The notes: generated from the letters alone by a model not told the origin. Positions 1-8,999 are shown, counted from the first letter of the stretch. The stretch: 64,000 bases of DNA from Pseudoxanthomonas dokdonensis (GCF_001431405.1 NZ_LDJL01000016.1:1-64000), one strand, 5' to 3'. Made by a program: numbers and translations.

Positions 1-223
1 CCCGTTCTTCAAGGGCTACCGCCCGCAGTTCTACTTCCGTACCACCGACATCACCGGTGCGGTGGAACTGCCGGAAGGCGTGGAAATGGTGATGCCGGGT
101 GACAACGTGAAGATGGTGGTGACCCTCATCAACCCGGTGGCGATGGACGAAGGTCTGCGCTTTGCCATCCGCGAAGGCGGCCGTACCGTCGGCGCCGGCG
201 TGGTGGCGAAAATCATCAAGTAA
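1..223 (+). CDS. tuf: Elongation factor Tu, C-terminal part (5' truncated)
   Basis: The last 73 residues of EF-Tu, the GTPase that delivers aminoacyl-tRNA to the ribosomal A site. The reading frame enters at base 2. Visible domain 3 signatures are [19 protein letters not shown], the acidic stretch VMPGDNVKM and the C-terminus [14 protein letters not shown]. The gene starts before the window. Its position just upstream of rpsJ is the usual str-S10 junction, so this is the tuf copy that ends the str operon. A 10-bp perfect hairpin follows the stop codon. Confidence 0.97.
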   Translation, partial: PFFKGYRPQFYFRTTDITGAVELPEGVEMVMPGDNVKMVVTLINPVAMDEGLRFAIREGGRTVGAGVVAKIIK

Positions 224-231
224 CGACCTGA

Positions 232-270
232 CCGGTCGGGCGCGAGCCCGACCGGCTTCGTCAGGTTGTT
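232..270 (+). terminator. Terminator-like hairpin after tuf
   Basis: A perfect 10-bp stem (CCGGTCGGGC at 232-241, GCCCGACCGG at 246-255) closes on a GCGA tetraloop. CCTGAC before it and GTCAGG after it can extend the stem. Only a weak TTGTT follows, so termination may be partial or Rho-assisted. Confidence 0.6.
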
Positions 271-327
271 ACCCGGCGAAAACCGGGGTCCAGCACCTGA
301 TCGAGCCATCTGGTAACCAAAGATGTG

Positions 328-357
328 TTGCCAAGGCCGAGTGGTAATTGTTAGAAT
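328..357 (+). promoter_or_regulatory. Possible upstream promoter P1 in the tuf-rpsJ gap
   Basis: TTGCCA (328-333), 18 nt, then TAGAAT (352-357), a fair sigma-70 match. Initiation near 364 would give RNA running into the hairpins at 521-539 and 569-592. That RNA could be a distal S10 leader or a separate short transcript. Inferred from consensus only. Confidence 0.4.
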
Positions 358-520
358 GGCGGATGCTCCGGCGACGGGGCATCCGCAGTAACACCGCCAG
401 CGCTTCCTGGGAAGCCGCCGGCCTACCGCGAAAAGAAGCACAGGAAGTGTTTCGTGTTCGCCGGACATGGAAAGTCGCATGCGTTCTTAACGGATTCCAT
501 CGGGATCGCGTTGAATCCTG

Positions 521-545
521 GCCCCGTTGTTGACGGGGCTTTGCA
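521..545 (+). terminator. Hairpin overlapping the -35 of the rpsJ promoter
   Basis: GCCCCGT (521-527) pairs with ACGGGGC (533-539) around TGTTG, followed by TTTGC. It could terminate transcripts arriving from upstream. Its bases also contain the TTGACG -35 hexamer (530-535) of the next promoter. Confidence 0.4.
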
Positions 546-558
546 TGCGCTCTATACT
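530..558 (+). promoter_or_regulatory. Main promoter of the S10 operon (P2)
   Basis: TTGACG (530-535), a 17-nt spacer and TATACT (553-558): the best sigma-70-type promoter in the window and correctly placed for rpsJ. The expected start near 565 gives a leader of about 187 nt before the rpsJ ATG at 752, similar in size to the regulated S10 leader of E. coli. Confidence 0.75.
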
Positions 559-568
559 TTTCTGTCTG

Positions 569-600
569 GGCGGCCCGGTTTACCGGGCTGCCTAGTTTTT
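569..600 (+). terminator. Attenuator-like intrinsic terminator in the S10 leader
   Basis: A 10-bp stem with one G-U pair (569-578 with 583-592), a TTTA tetraloop, then TAGTTTTT. It begins only a few bases after the expected start of P2. Unless it is bypassed it would stop transcription after about 35 nt, so it is a candidate control point for the whole operon. Confidence 0.6.
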
Positions 601-620
601 CAGGAAGAACCCCCAGACCC

Positions 621-678
621 TTTCGGTCGACACGTCTTACCCCGCAATCAACAGCCGCGGGCGGGCAGGGGACCGAAA
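621..678 (+). promoter_or_regulatory. Long-range pairing element in the S10 leader
   Basis: TTTCGGTC (621-628) is fully complementary to GACCGAAA (671-678), which would fold the middle of the leader into one domain. The following AAAACGTTTT is self-complementary. In E. coli the S10 leader is bound by ribosomal protein L4. Whether this leader is an L4 target cannot be told from sequence alone. Confidence 0.3.
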
Positions 679-751
679 ACGTTTTGGACTCACCGGGGCA
701 AGGCATCCCAGAGGCCGCGCCCGTCGCTCTTTTAACGAAGGAAATTCCGTC

Positions 752-1063
752 ATGGCGGACCAAAAGATCCGAATCCGGCTCAAGGCGTACGATCATCGTT
801 TGATCGACCGCTCAGCCAGTGAGATCGTTGAAACGGCCAAGCGAACCGGCGCGCAAGTGCGCGGCCCGATTCCGCTGCCGACCAAGATCGAACGCTACAC
901 CATCCTGGTATCCCCGCACGTCGACAAGGACGCCCGCGACCAGTATGAAACCCGCACGCACAAGCGTGTGCTCGACATCGTCGACCCCAACGACAAGACC
1001 GTGGACGCGCTGATGAAGCTCGAACTGGCTGCCGGCGTCGACGTCCAGATCAAGTTGACCTGA
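752..1063 (+). CDS. rpsJ: 30S ribosomal protein S10
   Basis: A 103-residue S10, full length. It sits in the head of the small subunit and, as NusE, also joins the NusB antitermination complex. The family core is visible as [29 protein letters not shown] and the RTHKRVLDI segment. First gene of the S10 operon, preceded by GAAGGAAA a few bases before the ATG. rplC follows after 11 nt. Confidence 0.98.
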   Translation: MADQKIRIRLKAYDHRLIDRSASEIVETAKRTGAQVRGPIPLPTKIERYTILVSPHVDKDARDQYETRTHKRVLDIVDPNDKTVDALMKLELAAGVDVQIKLT

Positions 1064-1074
1064 GGCCCACGACC

Positions 1075-1728
1075 ATGACCGCGAAGAAATATTCGTTGGG
1101 TATCGTCGGCCGCAAGGCTGGCATGACCCGAGTGTTCACCGAAGATGGCCAGTCCATCCCGGTAACCCTGATTGAGGCAACGCCCAATCGCATCACCCAA
1201 ATCAAAACCCCGGAAACCGACGGCTACAGCGCCGTGCAGGTTGTCGTTGGTACCCGTCGCGCCGCGCTGATCAACAAGCCGATCGCAGGTCACCTGGCCA
1301 AGGCCAAGGTTGAACCGGGTCGTGGTCTGTGGGAACTGCGCGTCGAGAACGACAAGCTGGGCGACTTCACCGTTGGCGGCGAAATCAAAGCCGACATCTT
1401 TGAAGTAGGCCAGAAGGTCGACGTCCAGGGCGTGACCAAGGGCAAAGGCTTCCAGGGCACCATCAAGCGCTACAACTTCCGCATGGGTGATGCCACCCAC
1501 GGTAACTCGCTGTCGCATCGCGCACCGGGTTCGTTGGGTCAGCGCCAGACCCCGGGTCGCGTTTTCCCGGGCAAGAAGATGTCCGGTCACATGGGCGCCG
1601 TGCAGCAAAGCACCCAGAACCTCGAAGTGGTGAAAGTGGACGCGGAACGCGGCCTGATCGCCATCCGTGGTGCGGTGCCGGGTGCACCAGGCGGCGATGT
1701 CATCGTCCGTCCGGCTAGCAAGGCTTAA
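1075..1728 (+). CDS. rplC: 50S ribosomal protein L3
   Basis: A 217-residue L3, an early 23S rRNA binder whose loop reaches the peptidyl transferase centre. The N-terminal [13 protein letters not shown] and the central loop with [18 protein letters not shown] are present. The glutamine in RQTPGR is the residue methylated by PrmB in enteric bacteria. The ATG lies 11 nt after rpsJ, and AGGCCCACGACC upstream gives only a weak ribosome binding site, consistent with coupled translation. Confidence 0.98.
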   Translation: MTAKKYSLGIVGRKAGMTRVFTEDGQSIPVTLIEATPNRITQIKTPETDGYSAVQVVVGTRRAALINKPIAGHLAKAKVEPGRGLWELRVENDKLGDFTVGGEIKADIFEVGQKVDVQGVTKGKGFQGTIKRYNFRMGDATHGNSLSHRAPGSLGQRQTPGRVFPGKKMSGHMGAVQQSTQNLEVVKVDAERGLIAIRGAVPGAPGGDVIVRPASKA

Positions 1729-1739
1729 GGAGAACGACG

Positions 1740-2345
1740 ATGGAACTCACCATCACAGGTAGCGCCAACAAGTTGTCGGTCTCCGACGCCGTGTTTGGTC
1801 GTGAATTCAGCGAAGACCTGGTTCACCAGGTCGTGGTTGCGTACCGCAATGCGGGCCGCGCCGGAACCAAGGCGCAGAAGACGCGTTCGGAAGTCAACGG
1901 CACCACCAAGAAGTCGAAGAAGCAGAAGGGTGGCGGTGCACGTCATGGCGCCCTGACCGCTCCGATCTTCGTTGGCGGTGGTGTTACTTTCGCCGCCAAG
2001 CCGCGCAGCTTTGAACAGAAGGTCAACCGCAAGATGTACCGCGCAGCGATGTGCACCATCCTGTCGGAACTGGCTCGTCAGGATCGCCTGAAGATCGTCG
2101 ACTCGTTCGACGTCGACAGTACCAAGACCAGCGGCCTGGTGGCCAAGCTCAAGGGTCTGGAAGTCGGTCGGCGTCCGCTGATCGTCACCGAAGACGCTTC
2201 CGAGCATCTTTACCTGTCCGCCCGCAACCTTCCCTACGTGGAAGTGCGCGACGTGCAGGGCCTGGACCCGGCATCTCTGGTCGGCGCCGACACCGTCGTC
2301 GTCACCGCAGACGCCATCAAGAAGATTGAGGAGTGGCTGGCATGA
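1740..2345 (+). CDS. rplD: 50S ribosomal protein L4
   Basis: A 201-residue L4. Its basic loop (about residues 40-75, with [18 protein letters not shown]) lines the exit tunnel. In E. coli L4 is the autogenous repressor of this operon and is also known for macrolide resistance changes in the loop. AAGGAGAACGACG supplies a good ribosome binding site. The stop codon overlaps the rplW start (ATGA), so the two are coupled. Confidence 0.98.
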   Translation: MELTITGSANKLSVSDAVFGREFSEDLVHQVVVAYRNAGRAGTKAQKTRSEVNGTTKKSKKQKGGGARHGALTAPIFVGGGVTFAAKPRSFEQKVNRKMYRAAMCTILSELARQDRLKIVDSFDVDSTKTSGLVAKLKGLEVGRRPLIVTEDASEHLYLSARNLPYVEVRDVQGLDPASLVGADTVVVTADAIKKIEEWLA

Positions 2346-2641
2346 TGAGCAACGAGAAAATCTTCAGCGTGCTCCGTGCACCGCGCGTGTCTGAAAAGAC
2401 CGCCCGCCTGCAGGAAGTTTCCAATCAATACGTCTTCGAAGTGTCCAACGAAGCCACCAAGGCCGAAGTCAAGGCTGCCGTGGAAAAGTTGTTCGACGTC
2501 AAGGTCGAGGGTGTCAACGTGGTCAACGTCAAGGGCAAGAACAAGTCCTTCCGTAACCGTGCTGGCAGCCGCGGCAGCTGGCGCAAGGCGTACGTGCGTC
2601 TGGCCGATGGCCAGGCTATCGACGTAACGGCCAAGGCCTGA
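2342..2641 (+). CDS. rplW: 50S ribosomal protein L23
   Basis: A 99-residue L23, located at the tunnel exit where it docks trigger factor and SRP. Family motifs are [34 protein letters not shown] and the VNVVNVKGK beta-loop. I start it at 2342 because GAGGAG (2328-2333) is then 8 nt away and the ATG overlaps the rplD stop. The ATG at 2345 is the alternative and removes one Met. Confidence 0.96.
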   Translation: MMSNEKIFSVLRAPRVSEKTARLQEVSNQYVFEVSNEATKAEVKAAVEKLFDVKVEGVNVVNVKGKNKSFRNRAGSRGSWRKAYVRLADGQAIDVTAKA

Positions 2642-2652
2642 GGTAGAAGCAC

Positions 2653-3480
2653 ATGCCATTGATGAAATTCAAACCCACCTCACCTGGCCGCCGTTCCGCG
2701 GTCCGCGTGGTGACGCCAGACCTGCACAAGGGTGCCCCGCACGCCGCGCTGCTTGAAAAGCAGAGCAAGAGCGGCGGTCGCAACCATCACGGTCGCATCA
2801 CCACCCGCCACATTGGCGGTGGTCACAAGCAGCATTACCGCATCATCGACTTCAAGCGCGACAAGGAAGGTATCCCGGCACGCGTGGAACGGATTGAATA
2901 CGATCCCAACCGCACTGCCCATATCGCCCTGCTGTGCTACGTCGACGGCGAGCGCCGTTACATCATCGCCCCCAAGGGCCTGAAGGCAGGTGACCAGGTC
3001 ATCGCCGGTAGCGACGCGCCGATCAAGACCGGCAACACCCTGCCGCTGCGTAACATTCCGGTCGGTACCACCGTCCACGGCATCGAACTGAAGCCGGGCA
3101 AGGGTGCGCAGATCGCCCGTGCCGCCGGCGCCGGCGTGCAGCTGGTCGCTCGCGAGCAGGGCTTCGCCACGCTGCGCCTGCGCTCCGGCGAAATGCGCAA
3201 GGTGCAGGTCGAATGCCGCGCCACGGTTGGCGAAGTTGGCAACGACGAGCACAGCCTGGAAAAACTGGGCAAGGCCGGTGCCAAGCGTTGGCGCGGTATC
3301 AAGCCGACCGTTCGCGGTGCGGCCATGAACCCGGTCGATCACCCGCACGGTGGTGGTGAAGCCAAGGCCGGCCAGGGTAATCCGCATCCGGTCACCCCGT
3401 GGGGTGTGCCGACCAAGGGTTACAAGACGCGCCATAACAAGCGCACCCAGCAATTCATCGTCCGCGATCGTAGGGGCTAA
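2653..3480 (+). CDS. rplB: 50S ribosomal protein L2
   Basis: A 275-residue L2, needed for subunit association and peptidyl transferase assembly. The diagnostic [16 protein letters not shown] loop is present near the C-terminus, as are the N-terminal [13 protein letters not shown] and the [19 protein letters not shown] segment. The start at 2653 follows GAGGTAGAAGCAC. An internal Met at codon 4 is possible but lacks better spacing. Confidence 0.98.
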   Translation: MPLMKFKPTSPGRRSAVRVVTPDLHKGAPHAALLEKQSKSGGRNHHGRITTRHIGGGHKQHYRIIDFKRDKEGIPARVERIEYDPNRTAHIALLCYVDGERRYIIAPKGLKAGDQVIAGSDAPIKTGNTLPLRNIPVGTTVHGIELKPGKGAQIARAAGAGVQLVAREQGFATLRLRSGEMRKVQVECRATVGEVGNDEHSLEKLGKAGAKRWRGIKPTVRGAAMNPVDHPHGGGEAKAGQGNPHPVTPWGVPTKGYKTRHNKRTQQFIVRDRRG

Positions 3481-3486
3481 TCGACC

Positions 3487-3762
3487 ATGGCACGTTCACT
3501 CAAGAAAGGCCCGTTCGTCGATCACCACCTCATCAAGAAGGTGGAGGCCGCGGGCGGTTCCAAGAAACCAATCAAAACCTGGTCACGTCGTTCGATGGTG
3601 TTGCCGGAGATGGTGGGCATCACCATCGCCGTGCACAACGGCAAGAACCACGTACCTGTTCTCATCAACGAGAACATGGTTGGCCACAAACTCGGCGAAT
3701 TTGCCGTCACCCGTACCTTCAAAGGTCACGGTGGCGACAAGAAAGCCGGCGGCAAGCGCTAA
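3487..3762 (+). CDS. rpsS: 30S ribosomal protein S19
   Basis: A 91-residue S19 of the head of the 30S subunit, partner of S13. It starts [20 protein letters not shown] and contains [21 protein letters not shown] and [16 protein letters not shown], all family hallmarks. It is 6 nt behind rplB. Its TAA stop overlaps the first bases of the AAGGAG that serves rplV. Confidence 0.98.
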   Translation: MARSLKKGPFVDHHLIKKVEAAGGSKKPIKTWSRRSMVLPEMVGITIAVHNGKNHVPVLINENMVGHKLGEFAVTRTFKGHGGDKKAGGKR

Positions 3763-3774
3763 GGAGAGATGACA

Positions 3775-4110
3775 ATGGAAGCGAAAGCAATCCTGCGCAC
3801 CGCGCGCATCTCCCCGCAGAAGGCTCGTCTGGTGGCTGATCAAGTGCGCGGCCTGTCGGCCGAGCGCGCTGTCAACCTGCTGAAGTTCTCGGACAAGAAG
3901 GCTGCCCACCTGATCAAGAAGGTGGTGGAGTCGGCAATCGCCAACGCCGAGAACAACCAGGGCGCCGACGTCGACGAGCTGAAAGTCACCACCATCATGG
4001 TTGACGAAGGCCCGACGCTGAAGCGCTTCATGGCCCGTGCCAAGGGCCGTGGCACCCGTATCCTGAAACGGACCAGCCACATCACTGTGGTCGTGGGCGA
4101 GGGCAAATAA
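3775..4110 (+). CDS. rplV: 50S ribosomal protein L22
   Basis: A 111-residue L22, whose extended beta-hairpin forms the narrow part of the exit tunnel. The family pattern [17 protein letters not shown] and the C-terminal [18 protein letters not shown] are clear. The frame is open from an ATG at 3769, but AAGGAG (3761-3766) is 2 nt from that codon and 8 nt from the ATG at 3775. The latter also gives the usual length. Confidence 0.97.
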   Translation: MEAKAILRTARISPQKARLVADQVRGLSAERAVNLLKFSDKKAAHLIKKVVESAIANAENNQGADVDELKVTTIMVDEGPTLKRFMARAKGRGTRILKRTSHITVVVGEGK

Positions 4111-4111
4111 G

Positions 4112-4831
4112 ATGGGTCATAAAGTACATCCAACCGGTATCCGTCTGGGTATCTCGAAGGACTGGAACTCCAAGTGGTACGCCAACAAGCGTGACTACGC
4201 CGATTACCTGGCTGCTGATTTGAAAGTGCGCGACATGCTGCGCAAGAAGCTGTCCCAGGCCGGTATTTCCAAGATCCTGATCGAGCGTCCGAACAAGACC
4301 GCCCGCGTCACCATCCACACCGCCCGTCCGGGCGTGGTGATTGGCAAGCGTGGCGAGGACATCGAGAAGCTGCGCAAGGAAGTCAGTGCGATGATGGGCG
4401 TCCCGGCGCACATCAACGTGACCGAAGTGCGCAAGCCGGAACTTGACGCCCAGCTGGTCGCCGAATCCATCGCCCAGCAGCTCGAGCGCCGCATCATGTT
4501 CCGTCGTGCGATGAAGCGCGCCGTGGGCAACGCGATCCGTCTCGGTGCCCTGGGTATCAAGGTCAACGTCGCTGGCCGCTTGAACGGTGCCGAAATCGCC
4601 CGTTCCGAGTGGTACCGCGAAGGCCGTGTGCCGCTGCACACGCTGCGTGCCGACATCGATTACGGGTTTGCCGAGGCGAAGACCACCTACGGCATCATCG
4701 GTATCAAGGTGTGGGTCTACAAGGGCGAAATCTTTGATTTCAGCCAGGTGGGTCAGGAAAAGCAGGACGACTCGCGCCCCGAGCGCAGCGAACGTCCGTC
4801 GCGTCCGTCCCGTGACCGTGACGCGAGGTAA
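4112..4831 (+). CDS. rpsC: 30S ribosomal protein S3
   Basis: A 239-residue S3 with the N-terminal [13 protein letters not shown], a KH domain with the [14 protein letters not shown] loop (about residues 70-85) and the C-terminal domain ending [18 protein letters not shown] and VWVYKGE. It lines the mRNA entry channel. Residues after about 220 form a charged Arg/Ser/Asp tail. One base separates it from rplV. Confidence 0.98.
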   Translation: MGHKVHPTGIRLGISKDWNSKWYANKRDYADYLAADLKVRDMLRKKLSQAGISKILIERPNKTARVTIHTARPGVVIGKRGEDIEKLRKEVSAMMGVPAHINVTEVRKPELDAQLVAESIAQQLERRIMFRRAMKRAVGNAIRLGALGIKVNVAGRLNGAEIARSEWYREGRVPLHTLRADIDYGFAEAKTTYGIIGIKVWVYKGEIFDFSQVGQEKQDDSRPERSERPSRPSRDRDAR

Positions 4832-4836
4832 TTCCC

Positions 4837-5250
4837 ATGTTGCAACCGAAGCGAACCAAATTCCGCAAAATGCACAAGGGCCGCAACTCGGGCCTGAGCT
4901 GGAGCGGCAACCTCGTCAGTTTTGGCGAGTACGGCCTGAAGGCCACGGCGCATGGTCAGTTGACCGCGCGCCAGATTGAGGCAGCCCGTCGTTCCATCAG
5001 CCGTTACGTCAAGCGTGGCGGCAAGATGTGGATCCGCGTGTTCCCGGACAAGCCCATCACCAAGAAGCCGATCGAAGTCCGAATGGGTTCTGGTAAGGGT
5101 AACGTTGAATACTGGGTTGCCCAGATTCAGCCCGGCCGCATGATCTATGAAATCGAAGGCGTCAGCGAGGAAATCGCACGCGAGGCGTTCCGCCTGGCGG
5201 CAGCCAAGCTGTCTGTTACCACCACATTCGTGACCCGGACGGTGCGCTAA
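4837..5250 (+). CDS. rplP: 50S ribosomal protein L16
   Basis: A 137-residue L16, which organises the A-site side of the 50S subunit. It begins [17 protein letters not shown] and has the [15 protein letters not shown] and [14 protein letters not shown] motifs. The arginine in the latter region is the one hydroxylated in E. coli. The TAA stop shares its last A with the ATG of rpmC. Confidence 0.98.
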   Translation: MLQPKRTKFRKMHKGRNSGLSWSGNLVSFGEYGLKATAHGQLTARQIEAARRSISRYVKRGGKMWIRVFPDKPITKKPIEVRMGSGKGNVEYWVAQIQPGRMIYEIEGVSEEIAREAFRLAAAKLSVTTTFVTRTVR

Positions 5251-5435
5251 TGGAACTCAAGCAACTCAAAGAGAAGTCGGCTGACGAGCTCAAGAGCCAC
5301 CTGATCGATCTGCGCAAGGAGCAGTTCTCGCTCCGCATGCAGAAGGTCACCGGCCAGCTGCCGAAGACCCATGAAACCCGCCGGGTGCGCCGCGAAATCG
5401 CGCGCGTGAAGACCCTGCTCGGCAGCGTGAAGTAA
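5250..5435 (+). CDS. rpmC: 50S ribosomal protein L29
   Basis: A 61-residue two-helix L29 at the tunnel exit next to L23. [17 protein letters not shown] opens the protein and the [17 protein letters not shown] helix closes it. The start overlaps the rplP stop by one base (TAATG), an arrangement that makes its translation depend on L16 synthesis. Confidence 0.97.
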   Translation: MELKQLKEKSADELKSHLIDLRKEQFSLRMQKVTGQLPKTHETRRVRREIARVKTLLGSVK

Positions 5436-5447
5436 GGAGCGCCCAAG

Positions 5448-5714
5448 ATGAGCGATAACAAAGACAAAGCGCAACGCACCATCGAAGGCCGCGTCGTCAG
5501 CAACAAGATGGACAAGACGGTGACCGTTCTTGTCGAGCGTCAGGTCAAGCATCCGTTGTACGGCAAGTACATCCGCCGTTCGACCAAGCTGCATGCCCAC
5601 GATGCTGAAAACAGCTGCAAGGAAGGCGATGTCGTCCGTGTGGTCGAAATCGCCCCGATGTCCAAAACCAAGAACTGGCGTGTGGTGCAAGTTGTCACCC
5701 GCGCGGCCGAATAA
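5448..5714 (+). CDS. rpsQ: 30S ribosomal protein S17
   Basis: An 88-residue S17, an OB-fold primary 16S rRNA binder. [36 protein letters not shown] and the [18 protein letters not shown] stretch identify it. AAGGAGCGCCCAAG precedes the ATG with good spacing. Last gene of the S10 unit. rplN follows after only 13 nt, so S10 and spc transcripts may be continuous. Confidence 0.98.
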   Translation: MSDNKDKAQRTIEGRVVSNKMDKTVTVLVERQVKHPLYGKYIRRSTKLHAHDAENSCKEGDVVRVVEIAPMSKTKNWRVVQVVTRAAE

Positions 5715-5727
5715 AAGGAGCTGAACC

Positions 5728-6096
5728 ATGATCCAGATGCAAAGCTACCTTGACGCCGCCGACAACTCCGGCGCCAAGGAACTGATGTGCATTAAAGTGC
5801 TGGGCGGCTCCAAGCGTCGCTACGCACACATCGGCGACATCATCAAAGTGACCGTGAAAGACGCGATTCCGCGTGGCAAGGTCAAGAAGGGCGAAGTCTA
5901 CGACGCCGTCGTCGTGCGCACCCGCAAGGGTGTTCGTCGCCCGGACGGTTCGCTGATCCGCTTTGATGGCAACGCCGCCGTACTTCTCAACAACAAGCAG
6001 GAACCGATTGGCACCCGTATCTTCGGACCGGTGACCCGCGAACTGCGTTCCGAGAAGTTCATGAAGATCGTTTCGCTCGCGCCTGAAGTGCTCTGA
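5728..6096 (+). CDS. rplN: 50S ribosomal protein L14
   Basis: A 122-residue L14, which sits at the subunit interface and is the docking site of the silencing factor Rsf[21 protein letters not shown] and the C-terminal [13 protein letters not shown] are characteristic. First gene of the spc group. AAAGGAGCTGAACC gives a strong ribosome binding site, and I see no strong promoter in the 13 nt before it. Confidence 0.98.
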   Translation: MIQMQSYLDAADNSGAKELMCIKVLGGSKRRYAHIGDIIKVTVKDAIPRGKVKKGEVYDAVVVRTRKGVRRPDGSLIRFDGNAAVLLNNKQEPIGTRIFGPVTRELRSEKFMKIVSLAPEVL

Positions 6097-6111
6097 GCGG
6101 AGGACATAGAA

Positions 6112-6429
6112 ATGGCAAACCGTATTAAAAAGGGCGACCAGGTCGTCGTCACCGCTGGCAAGGACAAGGGCAAGAAGGGTGATGTAGTGCGCGTGGACGG
6201 CGACCGTGTGGTCGTGTCCAACGTCAACATCATCAAGCGCCACACCAAGCCGAACCCCCAGGCAGGCGTTGCTGGTGGTGTGGTCGAGCGCGAAGCCTCG
6301 ATCCATATTTCCAATGTCGCGCTGTTCAACCCGGCCACGGGCAAGGGCGAGCGTATCGGTTTCAAGGTGCTGGAGGATGGACGCAAATTGCGTGTGTTCC
6401 GCTCCAGCGGTGAGGCGCTCGACGCCTGA
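6112..6429 (+). CDS. rplX: 50S ribosomal protein L24
   Basis: A 105-residue L24, an assembly initiator of the 50S subunit. The KOW motif is visible as [21 protein letters not shown] at the N-terminus, followed by [12 protein letters not shown] and the [15 protein letters not shown] segment. It has GCGGAGG upstream and lies 15 nt behind rplN. Confidence 0.97.
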   Translation: MANRIKKGDQVVVTAGKDKGKKGDVVRVDGDRVVVSNVNIIKRHTKPNPQAGVAGGVVEREASIHISNVALFNPATGKGERIGFKVLEDGRKLRVFRSSGEALDA

Positions 6430-6440
6430 GGAATGAGGTC

Positions 6441-6983
6441 ATGACTACCCGTCTGCAAAAAATCTACCAGGAAGAAGTGGCACCGGCTCTGATGAAGAAG
6501 TTCGGTTACACCAATCCGATGCAGGTCCCGCGCATCACCAAGATCACCGTCAACATGGGTGTGGGTGAAGCGGCGACCAACAAGAAGATCCTGGAAAACG
6601 CCGTGGCCGACCTGGCCAAGATCACCGGCCAGAAGCCGATCACCACCAAGTCCCGCGTGTCGGTGGCTTCGTTCAAGATCCGCGATGGCTGGCCGATCGG
6701 CTGCAAGGTGACCCTGCGCAGCACCCGCATGTTTGAATTCCTGGATCGCCTGATCAACGTTTCGCTGCCGCGCGTGCGCGACTTCCGTGGCGTGTCGGGT
6801 CGTTCCTTCGATGGCCGTGGCAACTACAACATGGGCGTCAAGGAACAGATCATCTTCCCGGAAATCGACTTCGACCAGGTTGACGCCGTGCGTGGTATGG
6901 ATATCGCCATCACCACCACCGCCAAGACCGACGCCGAAGCCAAGGCGCTGCTCGAAGCGTTCAAGTTCCCGTTCCGTAACTGA
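6441..6983 (+). CDS. rplE: 50S ribosomal protein L5
   Basis: A 180-residue L5, which binds 5S rRNA and forms bridge B1b with S13. The family core [20 protein letters not shown], the [19 protein letters not shown] loop and [22 protein letters not shown] are present. In E. coli the S8 autoregulatory site is the mRNA at the start of this gene. I did not recognise that fold here. Confidence 0.98.
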   Translation: MTTRLQKIYQEEVAPALMKKFGYTNPMQVPRITKITVNMGVGEAATNKKILENAVADLAKITGQKPITTKSRVSVASFKIRDGWPIGCKVTLRSTRMFEFLDRLINVSLPRVRDFRGVSGRSFDGRGNYNMGVKEQIIFPEIDFDQVDAVRGMDIAITTTAKTDAEAKALLEAFKFPFRN

Positions 6984-7001
6984 TTGCAGGACTAAGCACA
7001 C

Positions 7002-7307
7002 ATGGCAAAGACCTCAATGGTGAACCGCGACGTCAAGCGCGCCAAGCTCGCCAAGCAGTACGCCGCCAAGCGCGACGCCCTGAAGAAAATCATCTCCAGC
7101 GTGGATGCTTCCTATGAAGACAAGCTGGATGCGGTGACCAAGCTGCAGAAGCTGCCGCGTGACTCCTCGCCCAGCCGCCAGCGCAACCGCTGCGAGCTGT
7201 CGGGCCGTTCACGTGGCGTTTATCGCAAGTTCGGCCTCGGCCGCAACAAGCTGCGTGAAGCCACCATGCGTGGCGACGTGCCGGGCCTGCGCAAGGCCAG
7301 CTGGTAA
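7002..7307 (+). CDS. rpsN: 30S ribosomal protein S14 (zinc-independent form)
   Basis: A 101-residue S14 of the 30S head. It has a single Cys, in [21 protein letters not shown], and lacks the paired CXXC motifs of the short zinc-binding form. It is therefore the long, zinc-independent type. It ends LRKASW, as is typical. Unlike the tight spacing before it, 211 nt separate it from rpsH. Confidence 0.98.
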   Translation: MAKTSMVNRDVKRAKLAKQYAAKRDALKKIISSVDASYEDKLDAVTKLQKLPRDSSPSRQRNRCELSGRSRGVYRKFGLGRNKLREATMRGDVPGLRKASW

Positions 7308-7359
7308 AACCAGGCTACCACGGGGTTCAATCCGGGCAGCTTCAATCCGGTATACCCAA

Positions 7360-7396
7360 ACAAGTCCGGCACAGTCCGGACTTGTTGTCGTATAAT
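7360..7396 (+). promoter_or_regulatory. Inverted repeat and -10 element before rpsH
   Basis: A perfect 10-bp inverted repeat (ACAAGTCCGG at 7360-7369, CCGGACTTGT at 7376-7385) around CACAGT, then a consensus TATAAT at 7391-7396. No good -35 sits 17 nt upstream because the repeat occupies that position. It may be a terminator for rplN-rpsN, an operator over an internal promoter, or both. Confidence 0.5.
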
Positions 7397-7432
7397 GTTC
7401 GACTCCCTGCGGCCCGGCCGTGGGCGACCCAT

Positions 7433-7483
7433 CCAGGGTCAACGCCTCCTGGGTGTTTCCAGGAAACACAGGATTTTCGCGAA
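7433..7483 (+). promoter_or_regulatory. Competing stems in the rpsH leader
   Basis: CCAGG (7433-7437), CCTGG (7448-7452) and a second CCAGG (7459-7463) allow two mutually exclusive pairings. The second CCAGG is also the loop of a GTGTTT/AAACAC stem (7453-7458 with 7464-7469). TTTCGCGAAA (7474-7483) forms a further short palindrome. The arrangement resembles a structured, possibly switching, 5' leader. Confidence 0.35.
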
Positions 7484-7518
7484 AGCGGATATCGGTGCTA
7501 CTCATAAGGTATTTACTC

Positions 7519-7917
7519 ATGAGCATGACTGATCCCATCGCCGACATGCTGGTCCGCATCAAGAATGCGGCCGCCGTCGGCAAGCAGACGGTGAAGATGC
7601 CGTCGTCCAAGATCAAGGTCGCCATTGCCGGCGTCCTCAAGGCGGAAGGCTATATCGCCGACTCCCGCGTCAACAAGATCGAAAACAACAAGGCCGAACT
7701 TGAAATCGTCCTGAAGTATTTCGAAGGCAAGCCTGTCATCGAGAAGCTGAGCCGCGTGTCCCGTTCGGGCCTGCGCCAGTACCGTGGCAAGGACGAACTG
7801 CCCAAGGTGCTTGCCGGTCTGGGCATCGCCATCATTTCCACCTCCAAAGGCATCATGACTGATGCGCAGGCGCGCCAACAGGGCGTCGGCGGCGAAGTCC
7901 TGTGCTTCGTGGCCTAA
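7519..7917 (+). CDS. rpsH: 30S ribosomal protein S8
   Basis: A 132-residue S8, a primary 16S rRNA binder that in E. coli also represses the spc operon. [17 protein letters not shown] at the start and GGEVLCFVA at the end fit the family exactly. The frame remains open further upstream, but the ATG at 7519 gives the standard N-terminus. AAGG lies 9 nt away. It follows an unusually long structured leader. Confidence 0.97.
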   Translation: MSMTDPIADMLVRIKNAAAVGKQTVKMPSSKIKVAIAGVLKAEGYIADSRVNKIENNKAELEIVLKYFEGKPVIEKLSRVSRSGLRQYRGKDELPKVLAGLGIAIISTSKGIMTDAQARQQGVGGEVLCFVA

Positions 7918-7929
7918 GGGAGTAAACGT

Positions 7930-8457
7930 ATGTCCCGTGTAGCCAAAAAGCCGATCAGCCTGCCCAAGGGCGTCGAACTGAATGTCCAGCCGGAAAGCGT
8001 GAGCGTCAAGGGCCCGAAGGGCACCCTGTCGGTCGCCAAGCCGGTCGGCGTTGAAATCAAGATTGAAGATGGCGTGGCCAACCTGTCGCCGGCCAACCCG
8101 GCCGACATTGCCATCACCGGTACCATCCGCGCGATTGTGGCCAATATGGTCAAGGGCGTCTCGGAAGGTTTCGAGCGCAAGCTGGAGCTGGTGGGCGTGG
8201 GTTACCGCGCTTCGATGTCCGGCAAGGACCTCAACCTGGCCCTGGGCTTCTCGCATCCGGTGCTGTTCAAGACCCCGGATGGCATCACCATCGCCACCCC
8301 GACCCAGACTGAAATTCTGGTCCAGGGCGCCGACAAGCAGCGCGTGGGTGAAGTCGCCGCCAAGATTCGCGGTTTCCGTCCGCCGGAGCCTTACAAGGGC
8401 AAGGGCGTGAAGTACTCCGACGAAACCATCATTCGCAAGGAAGCCAAGAAGGCGTAA
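7930..8457 (+). CDS. rplF: 50S ribosomal protein L6
   Basis: A 175-residue L6 near the GTPase-associated centre. It has two repeated domains. [10 protein letters not shown] marks the first, and the second includes the conserved ELVGVGYRA followed by FSHPV and the C-terminal signature [33 protein letters not shown] precedes the ATG, 12 nt after rpsH. Confidence 0.98.
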   Translation: MSRVAKKPISLPKGVELNVQPESVSVKGPKGTLSVAKPVGVEIKIEDGVANLSPANPADIAITGTIRAIVANMVKGVSEGFERKLELVGVGYRASMSGKDLNLALGFSHPVLFKTPDGITIATPTQTEILVQGADKQRVGEVAAKIRGFRPPEPYKGKGVKYSDETIIRKEAKKA

Positions 8458-8489
8458 TAACGCCTATCCGCTTCCCAAGGATCAAGATC

Positions 8490-8846
8490 ATGAGCATCAA
8501 GAACACCGCCCGCCTGCGCCGCGCCAAGTCGACCCGTGCGCACATCCGCGTTCTCAACGTGCCGCGCCTGTCGGTGCTGCGCACCGGCCAGCACGTCTAC
8601 GCCCAGCTGTTCACCGCCGATGGCTCCAAGGTCATCGCGTCGGCCAACACCCTGCAGGCCGACGTCAAGGATGGTCTGAAGAACGGCAAGAACACCGAAG
8701 CCGCCGCCAAGGTTGGCAAGGTCATTGCAGAACGCGCCAAGGCCGCGGGCATCGAAAAGATTGCCTTCGACCGTTCCGGCTACCGCTACCACGGCCGCAT
8801 CAAGGCCCTGGCCGAAGCGGCCCGCGAAGGCGGCCTGCAGTTCTAA
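8490..8846 (+). CDS. rplR: 50S ribosomal protein L18
   Basis: A 118-residue L18 that carries 5S rRNA into the large subunit. It has a basic N-terminus ([13 protein letters not shown]), the [10 protein letters not shown] strand and the C-terminal [39 protein letters not shown] upstream is the ribosome binding site. A 153-nt hairpin-containing gap follows. Confidence 0.98.
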   Translation: MSIKNTARLRRAKSTRAHIRVLNVPRLSVLRTGQHVYAQLFTADGSKVIASANTLQADVKDGLKNGKNTEAAAKVGKVIAERAKAAGIEKIAFDRSGYRYHGRIKALAEAAREGGLQF

Positions 8847-8854
8847 TCAATAGC

Positions 8855-8876
8855 GGGAACGGGCTTGCCCGTTCCC
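8855..8876 (+). terminator. GC-rich hairpin after rplR
   Basis: GGGAACGGGC (8855-8864) and GCCCGTTCCC (8867-8876) are perfect inverse complements around TT. No T-tract follows, so this may attenuate transcription, protect an mRNA end or mark a processing site rather than terminate fully. A second hairpin, TGTCCCT/AGGGACA, lies at about 8907-8927. I see no convincing promoter before rpsE. Confidence 0.45.
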
Positions 8877-8999
8877 CACCTGCCGGTGTGGGCTGCACCG
8901 GGCGCTGTCCCTCTTTTGCAGGGACATGCGCGTCACCGTGGTGATCAACAACTATAAGCGGCCCTGAGCCGTACATATTGACCAACCAAGGAATTCGAA

